From: Paenibacillus baekrokdamisoli
GTDB taxonomy: Bacteria; Bacillota; Bacilli; Paenibacillales; Paenibacillaceae
DNA: 64,000 nt
NCBI RefSeq assembly: GCF_003945345.1
Contig: NZ_AP019308.1
Coordinates: forward strand, 2,046,001 to 2,110,000
Reading direction: 5' to 3'
The notes under the pieces were generated by a model. It ran no database searches. It had not been told where the DNA came from and saw only the letters and a list, made by a program, of their open reading frames with translations. Below are positions 53,059-61,038 of the stretch, piece after piece; position 1 is the first letter of the stretch, and every line of letters starts with the position of its first letter. Made by a program: the position numbers and the translations under genes.

Positions 53059-54475
53059 GAGATGCCATCTCTTCTTTCGCCTTTTCTGCTGCCTTATCCT
53101 TCGATTGAAGAGAAATCGCGTTACCGATTGAGCCAATATAGAGGGAGTCATAAGCTTCTTGAGAAGAGGTGAAGATTTTCCCTTGGCCGCTCCAATTCAC
53201 ATTGGTATATATCGGATTAGGACGATTCACCTGCTGCTCACGCTTCATAATATGGTTGTTCATCCGCTGCTGCAAGAGTGCTACCACTTCAGGCTCCTGA
53301 TCAGCTACATTCACATTTTCCTCGGGATCATGAATTAGGTTATACAGCTCCACTTCAGGCTTGAAATGAAAATCCGGCTCCAACGCACAGATCAGCTTCC
53401 ATTCCGTCGTTCTCCATCCATGCTTGCGCATCCATGTACATTCCGAGATGTAGAATTCACTGATTAGATCGCTCTTCTCCCCAGCTATTGCCGCTGTGAG
53501 CCGTCTGCCATCGAACTCCGTTTTTGTTGTGATCTGCAGCAGATCCAGAATGGTTGGCATAATATCCGAAATGAGAGAAACGTCAGAGATTCGCGTACCC
53601 GCGGGTACACGACCCGGGAATTTCAGAATGAGCGGAACAACGAGCGTGCAATCATACAGGCCATGATGATCATAATAACATTCATGCTCATTCAGCGTTT
53701 CCCCGTGATCAGAAGTGATAACGATTAATGTCTCTTCTTCAAGTCCCATCGCTTCTAGCTTCGTGAACAGACTTTGAATGGCCGTATCCATATAAGCAAT
53801 GGCTCCGTCATATTGCGCCGTTACATACTCCGCATCCGTTACACCTTCTGGAATCCAAGATTTTAGATAATCGGCAAAAGGCTTGAATGCATAGATAGGT
53901 TCCATCGATTGATTATCGGCTTCGAGCTCGTCTTTTCCATAGAAAATTCGTTCGAAAGGAGCTGGCGGCAAATAAGGAGAATGCGGATCCATATGCCTTA
54001 AGAATAAGAAGAACGGTTTGTCTTCCGCAGCAAGTCGATTTAGCTCTGGAATGGCGACCTTATTCAAATTCTCCGCTTTAGGCGCGCGTCCAATCTCCTC
54101 ATCTGGCAGCCAGGATTCATAGTCCAGATAAGTTTGGAACCCACGTGAGGATGGGTTTCCCGTGAAGCCAATACAGGTTGTATTATAGCCGTTCTCGCCA
54201 AGTACCTCGGCCAGTGTTTGCACGTGTCCGCCTAAGGGACCTTCGTGTCTAAGGGCTACAACATCTGTTCCGAATACATCCATTCCGGTCAGCATAGACG
54301 CGTAAGCAGGAGTTGTCGGAATACTTGGGCTAAAATGCTGCTCGAACAACACGCCTTCTGCGGCAACCTTATCCAAGTACGGTGTCGTCAAACGGGAATA
54401 TCCGTAAGCACTCATATGATCACGACGCAAGCTGTCAATTCCAAAAATAATAACGTTCGGCTGTTTATTGGACAT
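53051..54475 (-). CDS. Sulfatase-fold hydrolase with Thr at the nucleophile position
   Basis: A 474-residue alkaline phosphatase superfamily protein. IIFGIDSLRRDHMSAYGY (Asp14) and VITSDHGETLNEHECYYDHHGLYDCTLVVPLIL carry metal-binding residues. The active-site strand reads SIPTTPAYASMLTG: Thr54 replaces Cys and Tyr58 replaces Arg of CxPxR. The rest of the architecture resembles the protein at 50046, so the two look like paralogues of a Thr-type branch. A phosphodiesterase- or transferase-like reaction is more likely than sulfate ester cleavage. Good AGGAGG before the ATG. It precedes a Gfo/Idh/MocA gene with an eight-base overlap. Confidence 0.83.
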   Translation of the reverse strand: MSNKQPNVIIFGIDSLRRDHMSAYGYSRLTTPYLDKVAAEGVLFEQHFSPSIPTTPAYASMLTGMDVFGTDVVALRHEGPLGGHVQTLAEVLGENGYNTTCIGFTGNPSSRGFQTYLDYESWLPDEEIGRAPKAENLNKVAIPELNRLAAEDKPFFLFLRHMDPHSPYLPPAPFERIFYGKDELEADNQSMEPIYAFKPFADYLKSWIPEGVTDAEYVTAQYDGAIAYMDTAIQSLFTKLEAMGLEEETLIVITSDHGETLNEHECYYDHHGLYDCTLVVPLILKFPGRVPAGTRISDVSLISDIMPTILDLLQITTKTEFDGRRLTAAIAGEKSDLISEFYISECTWMRKHGWRTTEWKLICALEPDFHFKPEVELYNLIHDPEENVNVADQEPEVVALLQQRMNNHIMKREQQVNRPNPIYTNVNWSGQGKIFTSSQEAYDSLYIGSIGNAISLQSKDKAAEKAKEEMASHD

Positions 54476-54517
54476 TGGGCGGTCCTCCTAAAAGTTGATA
54501 AGCCACTAATCAAGCTA

Positions 54518-55321
54518 CTATCTTGCGTTCAATTTCTTTAAGCAAGCATTCAAATATCCGTAGGATTCTGCCGCTACAATGGAGACCTGCTCTATCGTAT
54601 GATGAGGCTGAGCTCCAATGACTTCTAACACAACTGGGCCGTTATAGCCGCCTTCCACCATCGCCTGACAGTACCCATTAAGGTCGATTTCTCCCCTGCC
54701 GCAGGCTTGAAGCGCAATTGAGCCTGGACCTTGCTCCCTGCCTTTGCAATCTCGAATGTGAATATGCTTCACTCGGCTTAGCACAGCTGGGAGTGCTTCC
54801 TCCGCATTTTCACCAGATCGATGAATGTGACTGGGATCCATATCGATGCCAAATGCAGAGGACGAAATTGCCTCAATCGCTTGCAGTGTTGTTGGTGTGT
54901 TGTATATGGAACTACCAACATGTGCTTTTACACACAACGTAACCCCATATGAAGCAGCTTTCTCCGAGAGTCGAGCTAAGGTCTCGATAGATGATGTGAG
55001 ATCTTCCTGAACACCCGATTTCCCGCCTGGTCCGACATTAACAATCGGAATTCCGATTTCCGCCGCTGCTTCGAATGCAAATATCAGCCTTTCTTCGTTC
55101 AGAGAAGCAACCTCCATCGATAGAAACCGAAGTCCATTTTCTTGGACAATGGCTTGCAGCTCTTCTTTTTGTTCCCTCCAACGGCTAAGATCAAGATGCT
55201 CGCACATTCCTTGTATGGCTGCGATCTCCACCCCATCGTAACCGCAAAGCGCGATGATCCTCGCTGCCTCGGCGAAGCTGAAAGATTGGAACAATACAGA
55301 ATTCACGCCTAATTGAATCAT
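54518..55321 (-). CDS. Xylose isomerase-like sugar phosphate isomerase/epimerase
   Basis: A 267-residue TIM barrel of the AP endonuclease 2/xylose isomerase-like group. Expected metal residues appear as VEIAAIQG (Glu), FLSMEVASL (Glu), GIDMDPSHIHRSGEN (Asp, His), HIHIRDCKGRE (His, Asp) and VVLEVIG (Glu). The usual partners are Gfo/Idh/MocA proteins, as in inositol and hexose-keto pathways; two such genes flank it. It probably isomerises or epimerises a keto-sugar. GAGGAGG precedes the ATG. Confidence 0.88.
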   Translation of the reverse strand: MIQLGVNSVLFQSFSFAEAARIIALCGYDGVEIAAIQGMCEHLDLSRWREQKEELQAIVQENGLRFLSMEVASLNEERLIFAFEAAAEIGIPIVNVGPGGKSGVQEDLTSSIETLARLSEKAASYGVTLCVKAHVGSSIYNTPTTLQAIEAISSSAFGIDMDPSHIHRSGENAEEALPAVLSRVKHIHIRDCKGREQGPGSIALQACGRGEIDLNGYCQAMVEGGYNGPVVLEVIGAQPHHTIEQVSIVAAESYGYLNACLKKLNAR

Positions 55322-55367
55322 GAATGATATCCTCCTCGATTATCTAACAGTTGTGTGCAAGCAAGCT

Positions 55368-56474
55368 TTATTTCATGAAATGCGGATCGCCATGAAGGGG
55401 CGGCAAAGGATAAGGACGAACAAGCTCTCCTCCGCGCTCATAGGATTCGATTACTGCGAACGTATACTCCAATACAGCTAACGCATCTCTGCCATTCGCT
55501 CGAAGCTGATCAAACGGAACTTGATTGGATACATCTTCAAGGAACGCATGCAGCCGGTTATTGAAGGTCCGGTCGAAATTGGTTGTTCCATAGTCTGTTA
55601 TCTCTGGCACGATAGGCGTACTGATCGCGGGAACTCCCTTTTCCGCTTTCCAGAAGGATACTTTCTCTACACAGTTCTCAATGCAGAAAGTTCCTCGCGT
55701 ACCCGCCATCTCCAGGCTCCACCAACCGCCAAGTCCATATACCGCATCGCCCCGTTGACTGAGTAGGTAACCAACCCCGCCGTTAGCGAACTTCAGATGA
55801 ATGCTGTTAATTGATACCATGACATCCCCTGCACTTCGGCGGAAGCCTGGCTTGTCAGAGAAGGTCTGAATATGGGTAATGTCTCCGCAGAAATAACGCA
55901 TGACACTAAGTGGATGAGTTAGAAAAGCCTTCATATGAAAATACGGATGACCTTTGACTTTAGGAGAACCCGCGAGCCCATAATTCAATTCCCCGCCATT
56001 GAAGCCCATTTTAGCTAAGCAATAAACCAATTCACCAATGTCGCCATTATCCACGTATTGTTTTGCTTTTTCAGCAGGCTCCGTAAAATAGTGGTTGAGA
56101 TTACATCCCAGATATACCTTCTGTTTCTCTGCAAAAGCAACAAGCTCTCTTGCCTCCCGAATATCATGGCAGAGCGGCTTTTCAACTAAGACATGTTTGC
56201 CATAGCCAATCGCCTCCATGGCCGGTTCAAAGTGCCAGCTTCCGTTATCGATCCCACCTGTGGTCACATCAACCACTTCTATATCCGATTCATTCTCCAA
56301 CATATCTTTGAGACTGTAATAGGCCTTTACTCCGTATTTCTCAGCTGCAGCGTCTGCGCGCTCCTTCACGACATCACAGACGGCCACTAGATTAGCAAGC
56401 TCATCTTCCTTATAACAGGCTGCATGGAGATTACCGATTCCGTTCAGGCCTACAATACCGATTTTCACTGTCAT
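55368..56474 (-). CDS. Gfo/Idh/MocA-family oxidoreductase
   Basis: A 368-residue oxidoreductase with the Rossmann start VKIGIVGLNGIGNLHAACY, the EKP motif VLVEKPLCHDIREA near residue 98 and the later catalytic segment FLTHPLSVMRYFCGDI. Close in layout to the gene at 52054, including shared segments such as EKPxxxxIxEAR and NLNHxFT, so these two are probably paralogues. It oxidises a sugar or inositol derivative with NAD(P). It lies between the third oxidoreductase and the isomerase gene, with 46 bases to the next start. GGAGG is rather far (14 bases) from the ATG. Confidence 0.9.
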   Translation of the reverse strand: MTVKIGIVGLNGIGNLHAACYKEDELANLVAVCDVVKERADAAAEKYGVKAYYSLKDMLENESDIEVVDVTTGGIDNGSWHFEPAMEAIGYGKHVLVEKPLCHDIREARELVAFAEKQKVYLGCNLNHYFTEPAEKAKQYVDNGDIGELVYCLAKMGFNGGELNYGLAGSPKVKGHPYFHMKAFLTHPLSVMRYFCGDITHIQTFSDKPGFRRSAGDVMVSINSIHLKFANGGVGYLLSQRGDAVYGLGGWWSLEMAGTRGTFCIENCVEKVSFWKAEKGVPAISTPIVPEITDYGTTNFDRTFNNRLHAFLEDVSNQVPFDQLRANGRDALAVLEYTFAVIESYERGGELVRPYPLPPLHGDPHFMK

Positions 56475-56600
56475 GATTTCGTTCCCGACCTCCGCGAAGC
56501 GTAAGTGGAAACTTCACCTCCTGAAATTTTTTACAATACTCTATACGAACATATATCTTGGAGTAGTTAATGATTAGCAATGCTTTTGCAGAGAATAGCA

Positions 56601-57665
56601 TTACACTTCCGCTATTGCAGGATCGCTTAGCAGAACGCGTCTACCTTCCTTCGCGGATACATAAGTGGCTAATACCATACGCAGCGAGATCCGGCCTTCT
56701 TCAGCTGTTGCCAAAGGAGCACTAACGCCTTGCATAAACTCGGCAAGCGGCTTCGCTAAGCCTCGAATGCGATAGCCATGATTCGGTGGAGAAGGAATGT
56801 CACTCTCCGACCACTCCCCTGCTGCTGCGATATACGTTCTCAGCCCCACAGTTCCTTGCACGCGCGGTACGTTGCAGCTAGGCACATCCCCGAAATTTTG
56901 CATAATGGAGCCAAGCTCGCCAATAATCTCTGTCGTGTTCTCCGCTGCTGTGCAGGTGAAGGAACAGCTTACTTCTGCAAGTGGTCCACCCGGGTAACGA
57001 AAGATAATAATGCCATTATCCATAGGAACTCTTGGGTTATAGAGCGATTCAATCTCCGCAGTTACACTCTCAGGGACCCCAAGCAGCCAGTGGATAAAGT
57101 CAACTGGATGTGCGGAATCATCAGCCCAAATATCACGATTAAGCGCAGGATCGACATGCCAGGTATTGGCGAAATCGGCGTTTAATCCAACCGGAAGGCC
57201 ATGTCTTCGACGGACCATGAAGATCTGACCAAGCTCACCATTCTGAAGCGATTGTTTCATCTGAATGTTCTGAGGGTCCGCTCTCATTTGCCAGGCTAAT
57301 GTAAAGGAAACGCCATACTGCTGCACCGCATCTACGATACGATCTGCTTCTGCCATTGTTAGTGCCATCGGTTTTTGCAGGACTATACGTTTACCCCTCG
57401 CTGCGGCAAGCTCTACCAATTCAGCATGCTTGGAAGTCTCGGATGCAATAACTACCGCTTGAATATCGGGGCGTTCTAACAAAGCAACGACATCCGCATA
57501 CCCCTCAAATCCGAATTGCTTTCTTGCTGTATCCAGCCTGAGCGCATCATGATCCCATCCTGCGAGTACCTTCACTCCATAGTCAGGATTCTTCCATTCC
57601 TCGCAGTAAGCGTGGACATGCCCATGAGCAAATCCGAGTATCCCAACGCCAATCGTTTCGATCAT
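56601..57665 (-). CDS. Gfo/Idh/MocA-family oxidoreductase with QKP instead of EKP
   Basis: A 354-residue protein with VGILGFAHGHVHAYCEEW as the cofactor loop and a conserved Rossmann half. The usual EKP is VLQKPMALTMAEAD (Glu to Gln). The segment DSAHPVDFIHWLLGVPE matches the catalytic HxxD-type position. It is less similar to the other two in the cluster and may act on a different intermediate. First gene of the cluster: a GGAGGAG site precedes the ATG and a near-perfect cre site lies 33 bases upstream. Confidence 0.87.
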   Translation of the reverse strand: MIETIGVGILGFAHGHVHAYCEEWKNPDYGVKVLAGWDHDALRLDTARKQFGFEGYADVVALLERPDIQAVVIASETSKHAELVELAAARGKRIVLQKPMALTMAEADRIVDAVQQYGVSFTLAWQMRADPQNIQMKQSLQNGELGQIFMVRRRHGLPVGLNADFANTWHVDPALNRDIWADDSAHPVDFIHWLLGVPESVTAEIESLYNPRVPMDNGIIIFRYPGGPLAEVSCSFTCTAAENTTEIIGELGSIMQNFGDVPSCNVPRVQGTVGLRTYIAAAGEWSESDIPSPPNHGYRIRGLAKPLAEFMQGVSAPLATAEEGRISLRMVLATYVSAKEGRRVLLSDPAIAEV

Positions 57666-57697
57666 ACATCTCCTCCATCGGTTCCTAGATGGTTTCG

Positions 57698-57711
57698 TGT
57701 AAACGTTTACT
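57698..57711 (-). promoter_or_regulatory. Candidate cre site (CcpA) for the sulfatase/oxidoreductase operon
   Basis: GTAAACGTTTAC is a perfect 12-base palindrome at 57699-57710; with its flanks it matches the cre consensus TGTAAACGTTTACA except for one end base. It lies 33 bases upstream of the first oxidoreductase start and just after a TATGAT-like -10 hexamer at 57717-57722, a roadblock position. A LacI-type operator is the alternative. Confidence 0.65.
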
Positions 57712-57924
57712 CCCTCATCATAATCAACCTTATCCTTCGTTTCATGGCTGATCGGGACAATAACTATTGCGATTGGGACGATTTCACAAACAACTTGTGA
57801 TCACCCTCATCCCTTCACAGTTTCCAGCTGTCACAAAAAAAGCGGATCACATCTATATGGGCAAACGCATAGGCTACTTTGAAAAGCTTTCGCAATGTTC
57901 GAAGACAGAAAGGTAGGAAATTGC

Positions 57925-58539
57925 ATGCAATCACCAGCTAATCTGCAATCCCCTTCATTGAACTTAGCTTACGATTTATCCAATGCCCCCTTCTTTATAC
58001 GGAACAACAACAATTTCATCCTTCAGCTCACAGGCAGCCAGCTCCCTGTCATGCAGAACTTATCTATGTTCGACATTCGTCTCAGTCAATCACATACCAT
58101 CGAACCGCATTGGCATCCTAATGCTGCTGAACTAGTTTATGTTATCAGTGGAGAGGCAATCGTCACTGTCCTTGATACATTTACCAGACAGCTGCTTACT
58201 TATCGCGTTAAACCGCCTCAAGCTGTCTATATACCTATGGCTTGGTGGCATTGGGAAATTGCACTCACCGATAACACACAGTTACTAGCTATATTCGACA
58301 ATGCGGCGCCACAAACGGTGTTCGGTTCTGATGTATTAAGAAAGACACCGCCAGAAGTATTGCAGCTAAGCTATGGCATCAATGGAGCTCAGCTAGCTCA
58401 GGTGCTGCAGCCAATCACACAAACGGTTGTAATTGGACCACCTAACCCTAGCTTCGGTCAGACACCGCCAGCAGGCGCCCCAAGAGACACTGAATCTATC
58501 CCATTGCGTACCGGCACTTATCATCCGTCTACTCAGTAA
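57925..58539 (+). CDS. Single-domain cupin (oxalate decarboxylase/germin-like)
   Basis: About 204 residues from ATG 57925 (MQSPANLQSPSL; AGGTAGG seven bases upstream; an upstream ATG at 57895 has no site). One germin-type cupin: IEPHWHPNAAELVYVISGEA carries His-x-His and Glu, and YIPMAWWHWEI the final His, so a Mn or Fe site is likely. Oxalate decarboxylases have two such domains; this single one resembles spore-coat or small germin proteins. C-terminal about 40 residues are Pro/Gly-rich. A terminator follows at 58596. Divergent from the operon at 57665. Confidence 0.83.
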   Translation: MQSPANLQSPSLNLAYDLSNAPFFIRNNNNFILQLTGSQLPVMQNLSMFDIRLSQSHTIEPHWHPNAAELVYVISGEAIVTVLDTFTRQLLTYRVKPPQAVYIPMAWWHWEIALTDNTQLLAIFDNAAPQTVFGSDVLRKTPPEVLQLSYGINGAQLAQVLQPITQTVVIGPPNPSFGQTPPAGAPRDTESIPLRTGTYHPSTQ

Positions 58540-58595
58540 AACAACGATAACATCCTCTTTAAGTCCCAACTTCATATTCATCATGATAACGAAGC

Positions 58596-58643
58596 AGCGG
58601 GTAGAGAATTCTCATTTCAATCGAGAGCTCTCCCCGCTTTTTT
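58596..58643 (+). terminator. Rho-independent terminator after the cupin gene
   Basis: AGCGGG and CCCGCT close a stem with internal AGAG/CTCT and CTC/GAG pairing (58596-58638), followed by TTTTTTC. It begins 57 bases after the stop. Confidence 0.75.
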
Positions 58644-58791
58644 CTTATCTGTGACAACTATTTGGACGAGTATGAAGCGTAGTTATGGGGATAATAGGTG
58701 ATAGAAGTTTACAATAGCCTAGTAATGCTATACCATTGAGAAAGTAGTGTGCAAAGAAGGTTTACGGATAAACTTGACTTTTACTTCCAAC

Positions 58792-58886
58792 GTATCACTA
58801 AAAAACTTGGCCTATGCTTCCGAAGTAGTTTTTTAGCTACAGAGGCGTAATTCAGGAAGTATCACTAAAAAACTTTTAGGAGGATC
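58792..58886 (+). promoter_or_regulatory. Repeat-based leader with alternative pairing upstream of the PRPP synthetase gene
   Basis: A 17-base direct repeat (GTATCACTAAAAAACTT) occurs at 58792-58808 and 58859-58875. Between them, AGTTTTTTAG (58827-58836) is the exact complement of CTAAAAAACT in both copies. The second copy also forms CTAAAA-AAC-TTTTAG, a hairpin that runs into the AGGAGG ribosome binding site (58878-58883). So one segment can pair with either copy, and only one of the pairings touches the start region. This is what a translational switch would need; no ligand is known. Confidence 0.5.
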
Positions 58887-58892
58887 ATGATT

Positions 58893-59840
58893 TTGAATGA
58901 GCAAATAGCTCTCTTCTCTGGATCATCGAATCCACAACTTGCCGAGCTTATCGGACAGCATTTAAACCAGCCTTTGGGCAAGATCAAGCGTTCTAGATTT
59001 AAAAGCGGTGAGATTTATGTCAACTACGAAGAAGGACTTCGTAACCGACATGTTTATTTAGTCCAGTCCTTCTCTCATCCAATCAACGATAATTTCGTGG
59101 AACTTCTAGTTATGATCGATGCAGCCAAAAGAGCTTCAGCGAAAACCATCAATGTAGTGGTCCCTTACTTCGGATATGCAAGACAGGAACGCAAGAGCAA
59201 TCCGCGCGAACCGATCTCTGCCAAAATGGTTTCCGATGTGCTGACGACTGTAGGAGCCAATCGAGTTATTACGCTCGACTTACACTCTCCTGCTATTCAA
59301 GGGTTCTTCAACATTCCAGTCGATCATCTGACTGCACTCGATCTTTTATGTAAATATATTAAATCGAAAAACATTGAAAATCCGATCATTGTTTCACCAG
59401 ATGCGGGACGTGCAGAGACAGCGGAGAAATTAGCCAATTATCTAGACTATCCTTTCGCTATCATGGTTAAAAAACGCCCCTCCCATAACGAGTCAGTCAT
59501 TACGCATGTTATCGGTGAGGTTGAAGGCCATACTCCTATCATTATTGAGGATTTAATCGATACGGGCTCAACCATTCAAAAGGTTGTAGAAGGGTTAAAA
59601 GAGCGTGGCGCCAATGATTCTTACGTTTGTGCGACTCATCCGGTTTTCTCTGGACCTGCTCTTCAGATATTGGATCACCCGAATATTAAAGAAGTCATTA
59701 TTACAGATTCCATTGCACTTCCTGAGAACTACCCAAGCTATATAAAGGTGATCTCCGTCTCCTCCCTGTTAGCTGAAGCCATTAGCACCAATATCTATGG
59801 CGGTTCAATTAGCGAATTGTTCAAAATCAAAAGCGTATAA
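58893..59840 (+). CDS. prs: Ribose-phosphate pyrophosphokinase (PRPP synthetase)
   Basis: About 315 residues. IALFSGSSNPQLAELI at the start, YARQERKSNPREPISAK with the catalytic loop, LDLHSPAIQGFFNIPVDHLTA, VSPDAGRAETAEK (metal), and EDLIDTGSTIQKV (PRPP loop) make a complete enzyme that transfers pyrophosphate from ATP to ribose 5-phosphate. It differs in places from housekeeping Prs (LHSPAIQGFF, IEDLIDTGST), so it may be a second copy. I prefer the TTG at 58893: AGGAGG at 58878-58883 gives a nine-base gap, whereas the ATG at 58887 is only three bases away. Strong terminator after it. Confidence 0.93.
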   Translation: MNEQIALFSGSSNPQLAELIGQHLNQPLGKIKRSRFKSGEIYVNYEEGLRNRHVYLVQSFSHPINDNFVELLVMIDAAKRASAKTINVVVPYFGYARQERKSNPREPISAKMVSDVLTTVGANRVITLDLHSPAIQGFFNIPVDHLTALDLLCKYIKSKNIENPIIVSPDAGRAETAEKLANYLDYPFAIMVKKRPSHNESVITHVIGEVEGHTPIIIEDLIDTGSTIQKVVEGLKERGANDSYVCATHPVFSGPALQILDHPNIKEVIITDSIALPENYPSYIKVISVSSLLAEAISTNIYGGSISELFKIKSV

Positions 59841-59888
59841 AATATATATAGCGTTGGACATCATGTAGTTTTATCTGGCGCAAAAAAA

Positions 59889-59934
59889 ACGGGTAGAGAC
59901 CTCAGAAAACATCTGAGTCTCTACCCGTTTTTTT
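59889..59934 (+). terminator. Strong rho-independent terminator after prs
   Basis: ACGGGTAGAGAC pairs with GTCTCTACCCGT and CTCAGA with TCTGAG, making one long stem at 59889-59928 followed by TTTTTTT. It begins 49 bases after the stop. Confidence 0.9.
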
Positions 59935-60027
59935 GTGGTATTTGAAGAGTTCATTATCGTTCACAAGCAACTTCACAATGCGCACAAGGGGATGGGGTTG
60001 AATATCACTTGGGCGATTTAGTCGTCG

Positions 60028-60855
60028 TTAACTGTTCCTAGCCCGATACTGCAGCGGAGTTGTGCCTGTCTCCTTTAAGAATACCTTGTAGAATGAAGTC
60101 TCACTCTGGTACCCAATTAACTCGACAATTTGCCTGACCGTTAATCCTGTCGATTGCAAGTAATGCTTGGCCGCCTCCATTCGGCAGGATATCAAAAACT
60201 GGATAGGGCTGACCCCTACTTCAGCTTTAAATGCATGGGCGAGATGATATTTGTTTGCGAATGTAACGGCGGCAAGTATGTCCAAGGTAACTGGCGCGCG
60301 GTAATTCTCTTCCATATATCGACGGGCGATTAAGACGATTCCCGGTTTCACATTCGTAACGCTTGCAATACCAGGCTCGTAGTACACCTTCTGCGCCAGT
60401 TTCGCGAAAGCGATACCTAACAAGTTACTGGCGATTAACGAATATTCCGGGTCCCCACTCTCATAAATAGCGAGGCATTCCCTCATTAGTTTGCCTATGA
60501 CGGGAAACAGATCTCCCAGCACAATAACGGGATCCTGCCCGGACGGAAGAAAATAATGTTCCGGCAGGTCGTTAAGCTTCAACCCCTTAAAGGCGAGATA
60601 AGTGGCTCGAAAAGGGTAAACCTTTGATGTTTCTTTATGCCATACTCCCTGCTGATAAATGAGCAGCGTTCCAGGTTCCACCCAGTAAGACTTGGAATCA
60701 ATTACGAATTCCCCCTCGCCTTCCTCGATCAATAACATTTCGCTGAACAGTTCATGTTTGTGTAAATTCAAGACAAAAGGATTCTCCTCGGTATTATAGA
60801 AACACCCTCCGCTGACGAATTGAGCTTGCCTTATAAACAGACTCATTTTCTCCAT
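60028..60855 (-). CDS. AraC-family regulator with cupin sensor
   Basis: About 275 residues from ATG 60855 (MEKMSLFIRQAQF; GGAGG eight bases upstream; the longer frame would start in the divergent promoter region). The N-terminal half is an AraC cupin (MLLIEEGEGEFVID, VEPGTLLIYQQGVWHKE). The end has two helix-turn-helix motifs: LDILAAVTFANKYHLAHAFK and VRQIVELIGYQSETSFYKVF. It is divergent from the FG-GAP/oxidoreductase/GH4 genes, which it likely regulates. Confidence 0.9.
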   Translation of the reverse strand: MEKMSLFIRQAQFVSGGCFYNTEENPFVLNLHKHELFSEMLLIEEGEGEFVIDSKSYWVEPGTLLIYQQGVWHKETSKVYPFRATYLAFKGLKLNDLPEHYFLPSGQDPVIVLGDLFPVIGKLMRECLAIYESGDPEYSLIASNLLGIAFAKLAQKVYYEPGIASVTNVKPGIVLIARRYMEENYRAPVTLDILAAVTFANKYHLAHAFKAEVGVSPIQFLISCRMEAAKHYLQSTGLTVRQIVELIGYQSETSFYKVFLKETGTTPLQYRARNS

Positions 60856-60952
60856 CTTCCGAACCTCCATACCACAAGATTGGATAGTCAATACCGCAAT
60901 CCATATTATTGTCTTGTACATCATCAAAAGGTTATTGTTGTTATGCATAGGA

Positions 60953-60966
60953 TGAAAGCGCTACCT
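60953..60966 (+). promoter_or_regulatory. Weak cre-like site in the divergent promoter region
   Basis: TGAAAGCGCTACCT matches the first ten positions of the cre consensus and then departs at two of the last three. It lies between the AraC gene and the plus-strand operon. Catabolite control of a glycosidase operon would be expected, but the match is partial. Confidence 0.3.
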
Positions 60967-61038
60967 CATCATGAACACCATAACGCACTTTATTATGATC
61001 ATGCAATATTGAATAATTTAATGGAGAGGGTGACAAGT

